DNA of 64,000 nucleotides. Source: Symsagittifera roscoffensis. Taxonomy: Eukaryota; Xenacoelomorpha; Acoela; Convolutidae. Where the stretch lies: contig NC_087063.1 in assembly GCF_963678635.1 (NCBI RefSeq), positions 74,791,617 through 74,855,616 of the forward strand, given 5' to 3'. The notes below the pieces were generated by a model that made no database searches, was not told the DNA's origin, and was given only the letters and a program-made list of their open reading frames with translations. Numbering within the stretch: position 1 is the first letter of the stretch; each line of letters starts with the position of its first letter. This document shows, piece after piece, positions 34,001 to 40,788 of this stretch. Made by a program: the position numbers and the translations under genes.

Positions 34001-36497
34001 GATGGACGGCTGGTCATTCCTTTGCCATTACAAGTCCCAATTGAGTCGCGGATACATTATTACCATCACGGTAAAAGGAACATGTATGAAGCAGCGCGTG
34101 ACGTCTGGTATCCCTACATGTACCGTAGTTTGGCAGCAAAGGCCACGTACTGTCAGCAATGCACGGAAGCGGGTAAGAATCTAAAATCGTTATTACCCAA
34201 GGGAGACATGGGGAAGGTCCCTGAACCAAGGGAACCCAATGAATGTATACAATTGGATTTCTGGGGGCCAATAAACTACTTGAACGAGAGTAAGAAATAT
34301 GTCTTGGTTGCTACGGACCGTTTCTCAAGGTGGCCATCAGCAATGGTTACTACCACTAACACGTCAGATAAAGTCTTAAAATTTCTCGATAAATACATAA
34401 CTCAACATGGAGTACCCCGGAAAATACACGTTGATCAGGGATCATGTTTTACATCTAATAAGTTTAAAAGCTTCTGTAACAGCGAAGGCATCGAGCTAAT
34501 GTACTCACCAGTGAACGATCATCGAGGCACGGGGTCCGTTGAAAGGACAATAGGGAGTTTGAAGAATTTTGTCCTAACCTATGCGACTGAAAAAGAGCAT
34601 AAGTCTGTAGAATCTATGGTCGATAAAGCGCTAGGCGCGCTACGATTTTCCAAAAATGCAACTACTAAATTAACACCTTTTGAAGCCCACCACGGCCGGG
34701 AGGCTAACACCGTTTTACGCAATCTTACGAAAAAACCAAGTTTGAAAAATTTGAATTGGAAGAACGTCTTAAAACAAAAATGTTTGTGTTTAGACGAAAA
34801 TGATCCTGAGATGAGTAAAATTTCATTCCCTCAGCACTCGAATTGGGAGGAAAGGTCCGATCTGACATACGCTCCAGCTTTAAAAAGGGCCCCTATCATG
34901 CTTGATAGCGACCAGCAAATGGACACGTGTCCAGGGGAGGTATCGGGAGTTGCCCCGAAAATCCAAGGGAGTAAAGACACTGGCCCTAACATCCAAGGTA
35001 GTGGAGTCGCACGCGACCTGTATCAGTGTACAACCAGCAAGACCCTAAATCGGTATAAACTCTTAAAATCTAATGCTATCTTTGAATCCGAACATACTAT
35101 CAAGCTAAAAAACGGATCTGTTCTTAGAAAAAGTGCAGTGGCAGAAAAGCCAAAACCCATACTTCCCAAGAAACGGAAGCCGGCTACGCTCAAGGAGATG
35201 TTATCGAGCGCAAAGAAAGGGGAGTCGAGAGCCCGAAATCAAAGAGGCCAAAGGCTATGCAAAAAGTATCGGTAGCCACCTTCCAGTCTGACAGTTCGGA
35301 TAGTGAAGATTACCAGCCACTAAATATTATCTCCGCACGATTACCAATAGAAGTGTTAGCGAGACACGAAGAGCGATTGCGGCGGGACAAGGCCCAAGCG
35401 GCAGTACAGCAGAAGCAGAACATGGAACGGGAGCAAAAGCAAAATCTAGAGTGACGAAAGCGAAGCGAGGAAAAGGGGGTCAAGAGAAACGAGGAAAGGG
35501 GAGCCAAGACCGACCGGCGTTAGTTGCGAGAGAGTGCCTTATGAGTAGTGGCCAAGAAGAAGATGTCGAATCTGGCAGTCAAAGTGAAAGCTCGGGAACC
35601 AGAAGGAGTACCAGAAGAAGAAAGCCAGTAGATAAAATGGGAGGAGTCATGATCGAAAATATCCAAGGGGCTGAACAAAAAGGAAAACATCCAGGGGGAG
35701 AAGGAAAGTGAACCTTATTTAAAACTCATTTAAAACTCGTTTTCCAGGGAGAGGGATGGCCATAAGCCTAAAACTCAAGTTTGTTGTATTGTGTTAGTTG
35801 AGGCGGCAGGTGGAATGTTATTAATTATTATATTAAATTTAAATTACTATGTATTTAAATTTTACATCCATACGGAAATGTCAGGGGCTACAATATTCAG
35901 TTGTCAATCATCCTAGTTGCTATTTCTTTATCTACTTATCTCTGAGAGTTCTCACACTATAATTAAGCCTGTCAATCAGCCTAGAACTGTCTAGCTGTTA
36001 TGCGTTGACCTCTAGTTCACTCTCTTATTTATGCGAACTAGAATACAGTCAATTCAGTATTTAACAGCCATCGTTTTATCAACTCTTGTTGCAACTGGTG
36101 AAAAATCAATTAGAACTGAGTTAATGCCAGATTGTTTGCCAAATCGGTGACATAGAGCATGGCGTTCGCAGTAATTTCATGACGGTTGGAGGTGGTTTTT
36201 GAAACATTTTATCGGCCTTTGTTCAACGTTGACTAATAACAAGGTCTTTTTTGGCGCGTGCTCCCCCTCAAAATCAGTATATATTGGCGTCGAACCGATC
36301 ATTTGAAAAATGTTCTTTTGTCTGATCCTTTGAGAAAGACCCTTTGGTACCCCCATTAACCATATATGATTTAGAAATTCATCATGGCCTCCGAGACTAA
36401 GCGTGAGGGCTTTGTGACCTTGAGGGGGTTCAAGGACATCTGTCTGAGAGATGAGTCCATCATGCAGCAGATATCCGTCCTCACTGTCGTCGTTTAG
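13021..36497 (+). CDS. Kv channel-interacting protein (KChIP)-like neuronal calcium sensor, split gene
   Basis: Exons with compatible phases: 22550-22808 (or from 22509), 22908-22937, 25388-25515, 25769-25838, 25958-26028, 27938-28045, 29594-29704, 36375-36497 (stop TAG). A tentative first exon, 13021-13066 (MASTVTANSPYKSSS), would join phase-correctly to an acceptor at 22508. The conserved core starts at DELEMQFTRSRPPSL and includes LYRGFK, a KChIP signature. EF1 is degenerate, as in the family (SCSNGVLTEEAL). EF2 (DHDNDGEVIFEE) and EF3 (DIDQDGTINEQE) look calcium-competent. EF4 (SETKREGFVTLR) has lost its acidic ligands. KChIPs bind the N-termini of Kv4 channels and tune current and trafficking. 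The N-terminal ~100 residues are variable, with an acidic DDDVFDD patch. The intron after 25838 starts with GC. The introns hold most of the transposons listed here. An AATAAA lies at about 36806. Identity is strong for the core and moderate for exon 1. Confidence 0.82.
13067..15383. other. Non-coding, probable KChIP intron 1 (first part)
   Basis: AT-rich, with no recognisable gene or complete repeat. The minus-strand frames at 13879-14154 and 14662-14988 have no domain features and look like chance openings. Confidence 0.45.
15392..15816 (+). mobile_element. hAT-type MITE, copy 1
   Basis: 425 bp, starting CAGGGGCGGATCTAGG and ending with its inverted counterpart CCTAAATCCGCCCCTG. It is flanked by a perfect 8-bp target duplication, CCTGTCAA (15384-15391 and 15817-15824). 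Terminal CAGGGGCGG and 8-bp duplications are the hAT (Tip100-like) hallmark. There is no transposase frame, so it is non-autonomous. The interior has the palindrome GGCGCCAAAGGCGCC and G runs near both ends. Confidence 0.92.
15825..16420. other. Non-coding stretch
   Basis: No gene or known repeat recognised. The frame at 15994-16200 has no homologous features that I can see. Confidence 0.5.
16498..16765 (-). mobile_element. tRNA-derived SINE, copy 1
   Basis: Read on the minus strand, the head holds an A-box-like AGTTGTCCGAGTGGTCTAGA (complement at 16735-16754), a CTTGAAA anticodon-loop-like stretch, and a B-box-like GGGGGTTGAATCGATCCCCC (16683-16702). This resembles a class II (Ser/Leu) tRNA with a degraded anticodon stem. 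The tail runs down to about 16498. It is probably a SINE promoter and not a working tRNA. Confidence 0.65.
18248..18550 (-). other. Minus-strand open frame conserved between tandem units
   Basis: A 100-codon frame ending SIQEIVLPTTF. Its counterpart at 20334-20516 keeps the last ~60 codons with a few substitutions and one in-frame 3-bp insertion (LRTNDLD-STV against LRTSDLDDSTV). Upstream the two copies go out of frame. No domain is recognised. It could be the end of an unknown exon or coincidence. Confidence 0.2.
18593..18857 (-). mobile_element. tRNA-derived SINE, copy 2
   Basis: Same structure as the copy at 16498-16765, with A-box complement near 18826-18845 and B-box complement near 18774-18793. 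It was carried in by the tandem duplication, not by a separate insertion. Confidence 0.65.
20680..20942 (-). mobile_element. tRNA-derived SINE, copy 3 (best tRNA-like head)
   Basis: The minus strand reads AGTTGGCCGAGTGGTCTAGA (20912-20931), a better class II tRNA A box than the other copies. It then has GGGGTTGGATCTCCCC (20862-20877) as the B-box arm. It is more diverged from copies 1 and 2 than they are from each other. Confidence 0.65.
21021..22508. other. AT-rich non-coding, probable KChIP intron 1 (last part)
   Basis: No gene or complete mobile element recognised. It ends at a candidate splice acceptor TTTTAAG just before 22509. Confidence 0.5.
23140..23561 (+). mobile_element. hAT-type MITE, copy 2
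   Basis: 422 bp with the same CAGGGGCGGATCTAGG / CCTAAATCCGCCCCTG ends as the copy at 15392. It has its own perfect 8-bp target duplication, TTACTATT (23132-23139 and 23562-23569). It lies in a KChIP intron and has no coding capacity. Confidence 0.93.
24034..24092. repeat. Short tandem repeat, ~14-bp unit
   Basis: About four copies of GTTATAATTGAGAA with GAG/AAG variants, sitting 90 bp before the foldback element. Confidence 0.8.
24184..25302. mobile_element. Foldback (long inverted repeat) element, copy A
   Basis: Two arms of about 530-545 bp (24184-24729 and 24776-25302) are near-complementary over their whole length, separated by a ~45-bp AT-rich loop. The ends read AACAAGATTGCTCGTATCAG and the matching ...GCAGTCTTGTT. 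Each arm carries the small hairpin CAGGGCGAAGCCCTG near its tip and an inner palindrome of TTAACGCGCGATATA type. No transposase. A clear target duplication could not be defined. It lies 85 bp upstream of a KChIP exon. Confidence 0.88.
26296..26480 (+). repeat. Diverged hAT MITE fragment
   Basis: Shows the order seen in the complete copies: AGGTCCACCAAATTGATTTT, TTTCGAGCCCTCTTAAA, an AAAAAATTGCGTTTTT block and CTCCCTCAAAATTA. The terminal repeats are missing. Confidence 0.6.
26670..26915 (+). repeat. hAT MITE fragment (right two-thirds)
   Basis: Contains CTGCGCCGCAGG, GGCGCCAAAGGCGCC and GGGTCGGCAGGGGGTCGAAT in the same order as the 15392 copy. It stops before the right terminal repeat. With 26296-26480 it may be one copy split by an insertion. 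Confidence 0.8.
26962..27790 (+). repeat. Degraded interspersed repeat, copy 2
   Basis: The left end (GCAAGGGTTTTGCAATCGGG, then CAAACAACTTTGTC further in) and the right end (GCAAGTGTTGCGAGGCTCCG) match the ends of 1979-2666. The body is T-rich and diverged. Class unknown. Confidence 0.4.
28068..28276. mobile_element. Palindromic MITE in KChIP intron
   Basis: Terminal inverted repeats of about 75 bp: ATTCAGACAACCGCGTATTC ... ACCAATCAGAATC on the left against GATTCTGATTGGTTCATACA ... GCGGTTGTCTAAATAC on the right, around a short AT-rich centre. The 10-mer CTTCAAGAAC occurs on both sides (28049-28058 and 28279-28288) and could be a target duplication, though it is not directly adjacent. No coding. 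It sits 20 bp after an exon. Confidence 0.8.
28290..29593. other. KChIP intron, no gene
   Basis: AT-rich intron sequence. A stretch near 28840-28920 (AGACCCTTTGGTTCGACCCT) resembles the inner part of the hAT MITE but is too diverged to delimit. Confidence 0.5.
29916..30145 (+). repeat. Element 2 5' LTR
   Basis: Starts TGTCAGGGGCTAC and ends CTCTTGTTA; the final A is the first base of the gag ATG. An upstream in-frame ATG at 30085 lies within the LTR and would add 20 partly hydrophobic residues to Gag. The PBS follows directly (TGGCGCAGCCAGTGG, 30146-30160). Confidence 0.92.
30145..31121 (+). pseudogene. gag: Element 2 gag, interrupted
   Basis: Starts MAQPVDLGGK at the LTR/PBS border. A one-base shift near 30180 moves the reading into the frame with VAFWPPNQAEPQ, parallel to IPAFWPNHTVEP in element 3. 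The frame then meets TGA at 30519 and TAG at 30636 but otherwise stays open to 31121. The nucleocapsid is Arg/Gly-rich, followed by CYNCDQPNFTPEH and a CCHC knuckle, CNFCKKVGHFERTC. Three lesions prevent a full Gag. A run of ten G (31096-31105) just after the knuckle is a likely slippage site that put gag and pol out of frame. Confidence 0.85.
31127..35275 (+). CDS. pol: Element 2 Pol polyprotein (protease-RT-RNase H-integrase)
   Basis: The frame is open from just after a TAA at 31124. Residues are counted from codon GTG 31169. Protease IDSGSPISIL (Asp62). RT with TTMDLTYAYGQ (Asp318), GLYGPTSMPAEFQ and FIDD (382-385). RNase H core CDASHNGLGA (Asp532), NELEML (Glu571/573), ITDHKAL (Asp598). 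Tether ADYLSRHP. A ~300-residue low-complexity linker (about 650-950). Integrase zinc region HYYHHG ... CQQC (995-998) and catalytic Asp1030 (QLDFWGP), Asp1089 (HVDQGSCF), Glu1125 (GSVERTIG). The tail has HTIKLKNGSVLRKS. All catalytic residues are present. No ATG is needed if it is made as part of Gag-Pol, as the element 3 layout suggests. Confidence 0.93.
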   Translation, partial: GDELFEEEDTPSDDVGPQVATNSVSFFKREHHSWSSESSDDYMVMAIRRKKETLLKVAGPKLKIYINGHPMNIRIDSGSPISILTLDDLRRTVGRVGINLKQDDADDDEFRDYSNNRIKMLGRMELELASNGWKTKAEVRVIGGTRPSIVGRDLMGKLGLQLMQADPRREVVNIQGTEDNSCEEAHNESEDEQMDPWQLYFSKLFPKLFTRVGKIRNYKVQAEFFKNLVPVQQKGRRVPVTLQEKVDKEIDKLLTQGHIEKLKDCSDRYFVSPIVITVKKDGSVKKTLESRELNKQVHKNKYQITNIEELVDTIGQLISEKKQGEVYFTTMDLTYAYGQLPLSEETSVHCNFSLVGGRSTGTYRFRTGLYGPTSMPAEFQRVIDSILNKFPQANAFIDDILVTTKGTEVEHISLVEKILRKLNRENISLKLPKCEFAKRECEWLGHRITETGVTPLKRKTSPIDALNAPKTVTQLKSFIGLIHSLHKYLPAIAEMSAPLRPLLSKRNEYNWTAECENAFQNIKLGVANIVELKHFDIHKDIRVVCDASHNGLGAVLEQLGTEGWRPISFASRFLNPAGKKYSTNELEMLAVVRGAEYFRNYILGRSFTVITDHKALISLLNGNNKKNKTLFSRLTRWLDRLIPFDFIIEHKPGAKIGLADYLSRHPSEPPKPISQYDNLFTVAKIVPIRKTLGFTDDLKSLGERNHQDIKGTGSKQSRQFSSNQKRERKTCLQTATVEGGKSYVKTPTNRKRSICITRKSKKSKGHSVCSIYCSLGRRLNWPISNNSNKMDSDSNCSFPVFEIENIEIDSQTNPPNRLHSQINSPLRQDENLLSSDEITVINPEIVAITKNTRDSKINTVLSIPSKFPGELFPTVNPNQQVMSIIPRDCKVIKKSQALPELFNLEFIASNIPADVNLVRVKEALEKKINLKEELLKIGKYWAQYANDLSLRDDCVWLVDGRLVIPLPLQVPIESRIHYYHHGKRNMYEAARDVWYPYMYRSLAAKATYCQQCTEAGKNLKSLLPKGDMGKVPEPREPNECIQLDFWGPINYLNESKKYVLVATDRFSRWPSAMVTTTNTSDKVLKFLDKYITQHGVPRKIHVDQGSCFTSNKFKSFCNSEGIELMYSPVNDHRGTGSVERTIGSLKNFVLTYATEKEHKSVESMVDKALGALRFSKNATTKLTPFEAHHGREANTVLRNLTKKPSLKNLNWKNVLKQKCLCLDENDPEMSKISFPQHSNWEERSDLTYAPALKRAPIMLDSDQQMDTCPGEVSGVAPKIQGSKDTGPNIQGSGVARDLYQCTTSKTLNRYKLLKSNAIFESEHTIKLKNGSVLRKSAVAEKPKPILPKKRKPATLKEMLSSAKKGESRARNQRGQRLCKKYR
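35257..35711 (+). pseudogene. Element 2 end of pol tail, out of frame
   Basis: Two frames (35257-35454 and 35451-35711) overlap the pol stop and each other by a few bases. They carry SDSSDSEDYQ and then GTRRSTRRRKPVDKMGG, the Arg-rich C-terminal motif equivalent to RRSRKATKGPSRYGD in element 1. They were probably one tail, now split by frameshifts, or are expressed separately. Confidence 0.55.
35879..36091 (+). repeat. Element 2 3' LTR
   Basis: Starts TGTCAGGGGCTAC and ends CTCTTGTTG, then the target duplicate CAAC. Lacks 17 bases present in the 5' LTR. Confidence 0.92.
36242..36355 (+). repeat. hAT MITE fragment
   Basis: TTTTTTGGCGCGTGCTCCCC, CTCAAAATCAGTATATATTG and AGACCCTTTGGTA follow the order of the complete MITEs. 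It lies 20 bp before the last KChIP exon. Confidence 0.7.
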
Positions 36498-37255
36498 TCA
36501 TCATCAGAATGAAAACACGCGCTCCTTGGTAGATAAATATACAGACAGATATACTCAGAAATCTTTAGCTCTTCTGCCCTTTTGCCCTCGAAATTAAAAA
36601 TCAATTTTACAGAGTATAACCATTAATTTTACTAATTTGCACATAAAGATAAAATCTGTGTTCGTATTTGTTTGATGAACTCACCTGTCATTGTTATTAA
36701 AATTTAATAACGTACAAAAATGCAGGAAAAAAAAACGACTGTTAGGGGGGGGGGGGTTGCGGCAGAAGAGACAAACTATAGTTTTAAATGTTTTTGACGC
36801 TTTTCAATAAAATCTTCGGCTCTTTTTCCTTTTCCCCCCCCCCACCTGCAATTTTTTTACATGTAAATTTGTTGACGACATTGTCCGATTGTTATGAAAC
36901 TTAACATACAGACTAATAAAGCCGCGACAAACATATTTGGTCTTCATACTCAACCTCGTAAAACCACTCGTTACACTAATATATTGAAGCTCGTGTGAGG
37001 TGGGGGGGAAGGAAAAAGAGCCAAATCTTTAAATCCATTATCTCCATTTCCCTGCTGACTTTTTAAAGCTTCATTACGTTCTCTCATTATTTTTCTTGTT
37101 TTTGTTGTGCATATAAAAATTCAAAAACAGATATTTATAATTTTTCAATGAAGCTGTTTGAGTAATCAAAGCACGTGCTATTTTGAGCTTGAAACCGTTC
37201 AACTACTGCATCAACGTAGTTTTTTTATTTTTTCTCGCTCGAAAAATTATTCAAA
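36498..37255. other. Intergenic region between KChIP-like and calcyphosine-like genes
   Basis: Contains a candidate AATAAA for the KChIP gene (about 36806), the MITE listed next, and the presumed promoter of the downstream gene. G and C homopolymers of 9-11 bases occur near 36745 and 36835. Confidence 0.5.
36818..37022. mobile_element. Short TIR element with 8-bp target duplication
   Basis: 205 bp. The left end GGCTCTTTTTCCTTTTCCCC is complementary to the right end GGGGAAGGAAAAAGAGCC. The flanks AAATCTTC (36810-36817) and AAATCTTT (37023-37030) match at 7 of 8 positions, which suggests a hAT-like MITE different from the CAGGGGCGG family. No coding. Confidence 0.75.
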
Positions 37256-38560
37256 ATGGCTCTTACTTCTCGTAAAAAGCATGCACTGGACCAGAAAATC
37301 CGCAGCCAAATGAGTCAAATTTACAAGAAACCCGACTCTCTAAACCTAGTTGAAAAATTCCAATGGCTCTGTTTGGCTAAATTTGGTGCCAGAGGATTCA
37401 AAGAATTAGCTTCATTATTTCACAAACTAGATAAATCAGGTGACGGGAAAATAGACGAAAAAGAATTCATTTCTGGAATTCAGTCTCTATACCTGGAAAA
37501 ACTGACCTCAAAAGATATCAAACAACTTTTCGTAGAATTAGATCAAGATTTGAGTGGGTTTATTTCAATCAAAGAGTTCAATGAGAAAATCATCGCCCAG
37601 TTTTTACCGCTTAACAGAAAAAAAGAAGTCGAAAAACTGTTCTCGAAAATCGATTACGATCATTCTGGGTTCATCGACAAATCTGATCTACTGAAAAAGT
37701 ACAATTTTTCAACCAATGAGAAATTCGCTACTGGCCAAATGTCAAAAGAAGATTGTATCGATCAATTCATTTCTGATTTTGAATCAGACCAAAATGGAAA
37801 AGGCGATGGAAAAATTTCCGAAGAGGAATTTCTGGCGTACTACGCTGGAATCAGTTTAGCAGTCGAAGACGATAGTTATTTTTTGCTGGAACTTCAGAAA
37901 AACTGGAAAACTCTAAGCACTGTTTCGGAACGCCAAAGGTCATGGCCGTTGTCAGAGTCTTTCGCACTTGACCTTTCAAAAAGCAACAAATCGAACATTC
38001 GACATTCGCCGCATAAAAAGGTTGACATCGCTCCTCACTCGAGCCAAGTTTTGACCGACCGAAGAGTCCAAACAGCGCGAACGCTGAAGTCATACGAAGA
38101 ACGAGAGGCGAATCCCGGAACTCTCGGAATGCCGAGGCCAACAGTCGTTTCCGGATGCCGACGGTCGCTGTACCGAAGCGTGGCGCCTTCGTACGTCGAT
38201 CGACATCTGTTCGGAAAACCGAGAAATCAACAACTAATGGAAAGCGATTGGCCTCATTTCGAGTCGCCGTTTAGATCTAAGCCGTCAAAATCAGACGGTT
38301 CTGGATCAGTTTCGAAATCTTTAGACTCTTCTGTGGCTCTTAAATGGAGTCCGGGAGCCACTTTTGATTGGACCAAAACAGTCGGAGTCCAAAATGTGGA
38401 CGATGAAGATGAAAGGAAACCAGTTCCAGAGATTATCAAGGGCAGAACGAGTTCAAAGTTCAGACCGAAGTCTTCGTTTGAGCCTTATAGGACTAACAAA
38501 GTGACATTGGCAATGCCAGAATACCCGAACTTCATGTGTTTTTCTGCAGTTGCTTCTTAG
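37256..38560 (+). CDS. Calcyphosine-like EF-hand protein with long C-terminal extension
   Basis: An intronless frame of 434 codons with ATG at 37256 (MALTSRKKHA). Residues 30-220 follow calcyphosine/CAPSL order: FGARGFKELASLF, EF1 DKSGDGKIDEKE (59-70), EF2 DQDLSGFISIKE (96-107), EF3 DYDHSGFIDKSD (133-144, Asp in the last position) and a final EF with an enlarged loop (ESDQNGKGDGKISEEEF, 176-192), then EFLAYYAGISLAVEDD. Family proteins are about 190-210 residues. Here another ~210 follow, rich in Ser, Pro and basic residues, with no known domain. It is a predicted cytosolic or ciliary calcium-binding protein; the role is inferred. The poly(A) signal is 80 bp after the stop. Confidence 0.9.
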   Translation: MALTSRKKHALDQKIRSQMSQIYKKPDSLNLVEKFQWLCLAKFGARGFKELASLFHKLDKSGDGKIDEKEFISGIQSLYLEKLTSKDIKQLFVELDQDLSGFISIKEFNEKIIAQFLPLNRKKEVEKLFSKIDYDHSGFIDKSDLLKKYNFSTNEKFATGQMSKEDCIDQFISDFESDQNGKGDGKISEEEFLAYYAGISLAVEDDSYFLLELQKNWKTLSTVSERQRSWPLSESFALDLSKSNKSNIRHSPHKKVDIAPHSSQVLTDRRVQTARTLKSYEEREANPGTLGMPRPTVVSGCRRSLYRSVAPSYVDRHLFGKPRNQQLMESDWPHFESPFRSKPSKSDGSGSVSKSLDSSVALKWSPGATFDWTKTVGVQNVDDEDERKPVPEIIKGRTSSKFRPKSSFEPYRTNKVTLAMPEYPNFMCFSAVAS

Positions 38561-38639
38561 ATTAAAAAAGAAATCAGTTCAAGATTAATTCGCTCTATAC
38601 AAAAAAAATCTATCTAGATTTAATTTCTTTAATTTGAAT

Positions 38640-38645
38640 AATAAA
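38640..38645 (+). promoter_or_regulatory. Poly(A) signal of calcyphosine-like gene
   Basis: AATAAA, 80 bases after the TAG of the upstream frame, at the usual spacing for a short 3' UTR. Confidence 0.6.
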
Positions 38646-39057
38646 GTATTAAGAAAAGGTGTTTAGGTATTGAAGCTGACACAGAAAAATTATGTAGATT
38701 TTTTTGAAGTCGGTTCAGCGTTTAAAAGATTATTAAAAAGCAACATTCATTTAATCTTCATATAAAACCAGAATTGAACATACAAGTGTAATAAAATATT
38801 ACGGCCTCAAGATTTCAATTTTCAAAAAAAATTCTTCAGATTAAATATCGTCTCTTGCTGAGTTCGGGCTGCAATAAAAAAAGCAATAGAATTGTTTTTG
38901 AGTGGTATAAGGTGCTTTTCAACTCCAGTCTTTGAGAAATGTCATACTCGCAGCATCATTATTTAGAGTAGAAAAATTAAATCGTGCTTGAAACTATTTA
39001 TTTAGTTTATTACGCTATTCAGGCTACTAAGTGTTCATTTTTTCCAAAGTTCGGAGC

Positions 39058-39230
39058 AGTGGTGGATTTTTGAAAAAGGCCAACAGAAGCGTTTTTAGGA
39101 ACATTGTGGAAATTTTCGACCAAAAAATCGCATTTTTTTGGCGCGCGCTCCCCAATCCAAATTATTATAGACTGGCGCCGAAGGCACTTTGAGGTCAGTC
39201 AGCCCAATATTGGATATCTCAAAAAAGTCC
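39058..39230 (+). repeat. Diverged hAT MITE fragment
   Basis: AAAAAATCGCATTTTTTTGG, CGCGCGCTCCCC, TGGCGCCGAAGGCACTTTGA and TATTGGATATCTCAAAAAAG recur in MITE order. Ends are lost. Confidence 0.65.
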
Positions 39231-40125
39231 AAAGTTTGAAATTTGCTAAATGCAAAAATTCGCAATAATTATTACAACAAAAAATAGCTGTGTTTGTTTC
39301 GACCGCTGCAATTGGAGGAGAAATTTGTCCTCCAGTGTGTTTTATTTTTTTATCTCCAGTGTGAAACAAAAGTGTCACAAACAATCATCAAAATTAGATA
39401 TCACAAAAACAAATAAAAAAAAGTGTCGAGTGATATATCATATCTAAGCCTTTCCAGTCGTGGTTTGAATTACCTTAAAAAGATCACGTTAAGTGTTCGC
39501 ACAGTCAAGAAAAATTGTTTTGAAAATTTTGCTGTTCAGTCTAATTTGGAGAGAGTAAAATAAGCAAATAAAGTTCTTGTCATTACGCTTGCAAATAGCA
39601 AATTGCATCAAATTGGAATCAGTATCACTTAAATCATTTAATATATAGGTTAACATCTAATTTAAATTTCTTAGCGTCTCCCGCTCACTTTGTCTGGAGG
39701 AAACCAATACGCATGGAACGGTAAAGGTCGTGGATTCGAATCTGGCCAGGATCTGTTTTTATTTCAAACGAAAAATGATCCGTATCAAAAAAATTCTGAG
39801 TTGTTTCCTCATCTTAGAATTGTTTTAAACGCAATTTTTATTGCAGTTGCTATTTTAACACAAAATTTTTATTTACTCTTGCAACTTCCCCTGCATTTCT
39901 CCTACTCGTAGTGTTTTGATTTACTCCTGCAAGGTGGATTTTTTTAAAATCTTGATTTCATATGTGTTTCCTTTTTGATCCAAGCAGTGTTGCTTAGTCG
40001 TACGTGCATTTTTGGTATACATTTGGAGCCAAAAAATATCAATCAAATGAAATCAAAACAGTAGCAGACTATTATTTTTATTCCTATTTTTAGAAAATCT
40101 TAAAAATTACCGCAGCAAAAACTCC

Positions 40126-40361
40126 AAGAGTGCCGAAAACTTAAACTTAAAGTAGTTATTTTTGCTTTTTTGCATAGCTGTGGCTGAGCATTATCTGCTA
40201 CGTGCAGACCATAACTATCTACTTTTTTAATTGTTTCCACAGAATGTTGCAAGAAGTTCTGCACTAACTCACGTAAGATCAGTTATGCCAAATAAAACTC
40301 AGGTAACTAGTTGGTCGATCAGTTGTAAAATCAACGTGCCCTGTAAAATCAGTTGTAAAAT
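40126..40361 (+). repeat. 236-bp direct repeat, copy 1
   Basis: From AAGAGTGCCGAAAACTTAAA to ATCAGTTGTAAAAT. Nearly identical and equal in length to 40789-41024; only a handful of substitutions. It ends with two short repeats of ATCAGTTGTAAAATCAACG type. Confidence 0.88.
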
Positions 40362-40788
40362 AACCTGCAGGGGATGGAAATTGTTGAAAAGTTGTTCTGC
40401 AAAAATTGAACAAAAAATAAACAGCGAATAGTTGATTAACTGACTTAATTCTTCACGGGCGTCGGCAAGTGGCTCCATCTGGGACATCAAAACACAATTT
40501 CTTGATAAAGCTTTGAGGATAATTAGTTTTTGCTCCTCCATACACACCTTAAAAAGCACTATTTTGTATTTTTTGCTGATGATTTTGAAAAACTCGAATT
40601 TTGAATTTCCCTCGTTTTTGCTGATTCTTTTTGGCAAAAAACAATTTTGGTTGGAATTTTTTTTTCTATTAGCACATCAACTAGAAGTTTTTTTTCACTT
40701 GAGTCTTGTTCCTTTCTGACTTTGGCGGAAATCATGAGTGAACGTTATCACACCACATTCCGGTTCATTGGAATTTTATAAACAACTC

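Larger units (their letters stand above)
29916..36091 (+). mobile_element. Element 2: young Ty3/gypsy-type LTR retrotransposon
   Basis: 6.2 kb with LTRs 29916-30145 and 35879-36091 and a 4-bp target duplication CAAC (29912-29915 and 36092-36095). The LTRs look identical apart from 17 extra bases in the 5' copy (30004-30020) and a terminal A/G difference, so the insertion is recent. It lies in the last intron of the KChIP-like gene in the same orientation. Gag is interrupted, whereas PR-RT-RH-IN lie in one uninterrupted frame. Confidence 0.95.
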
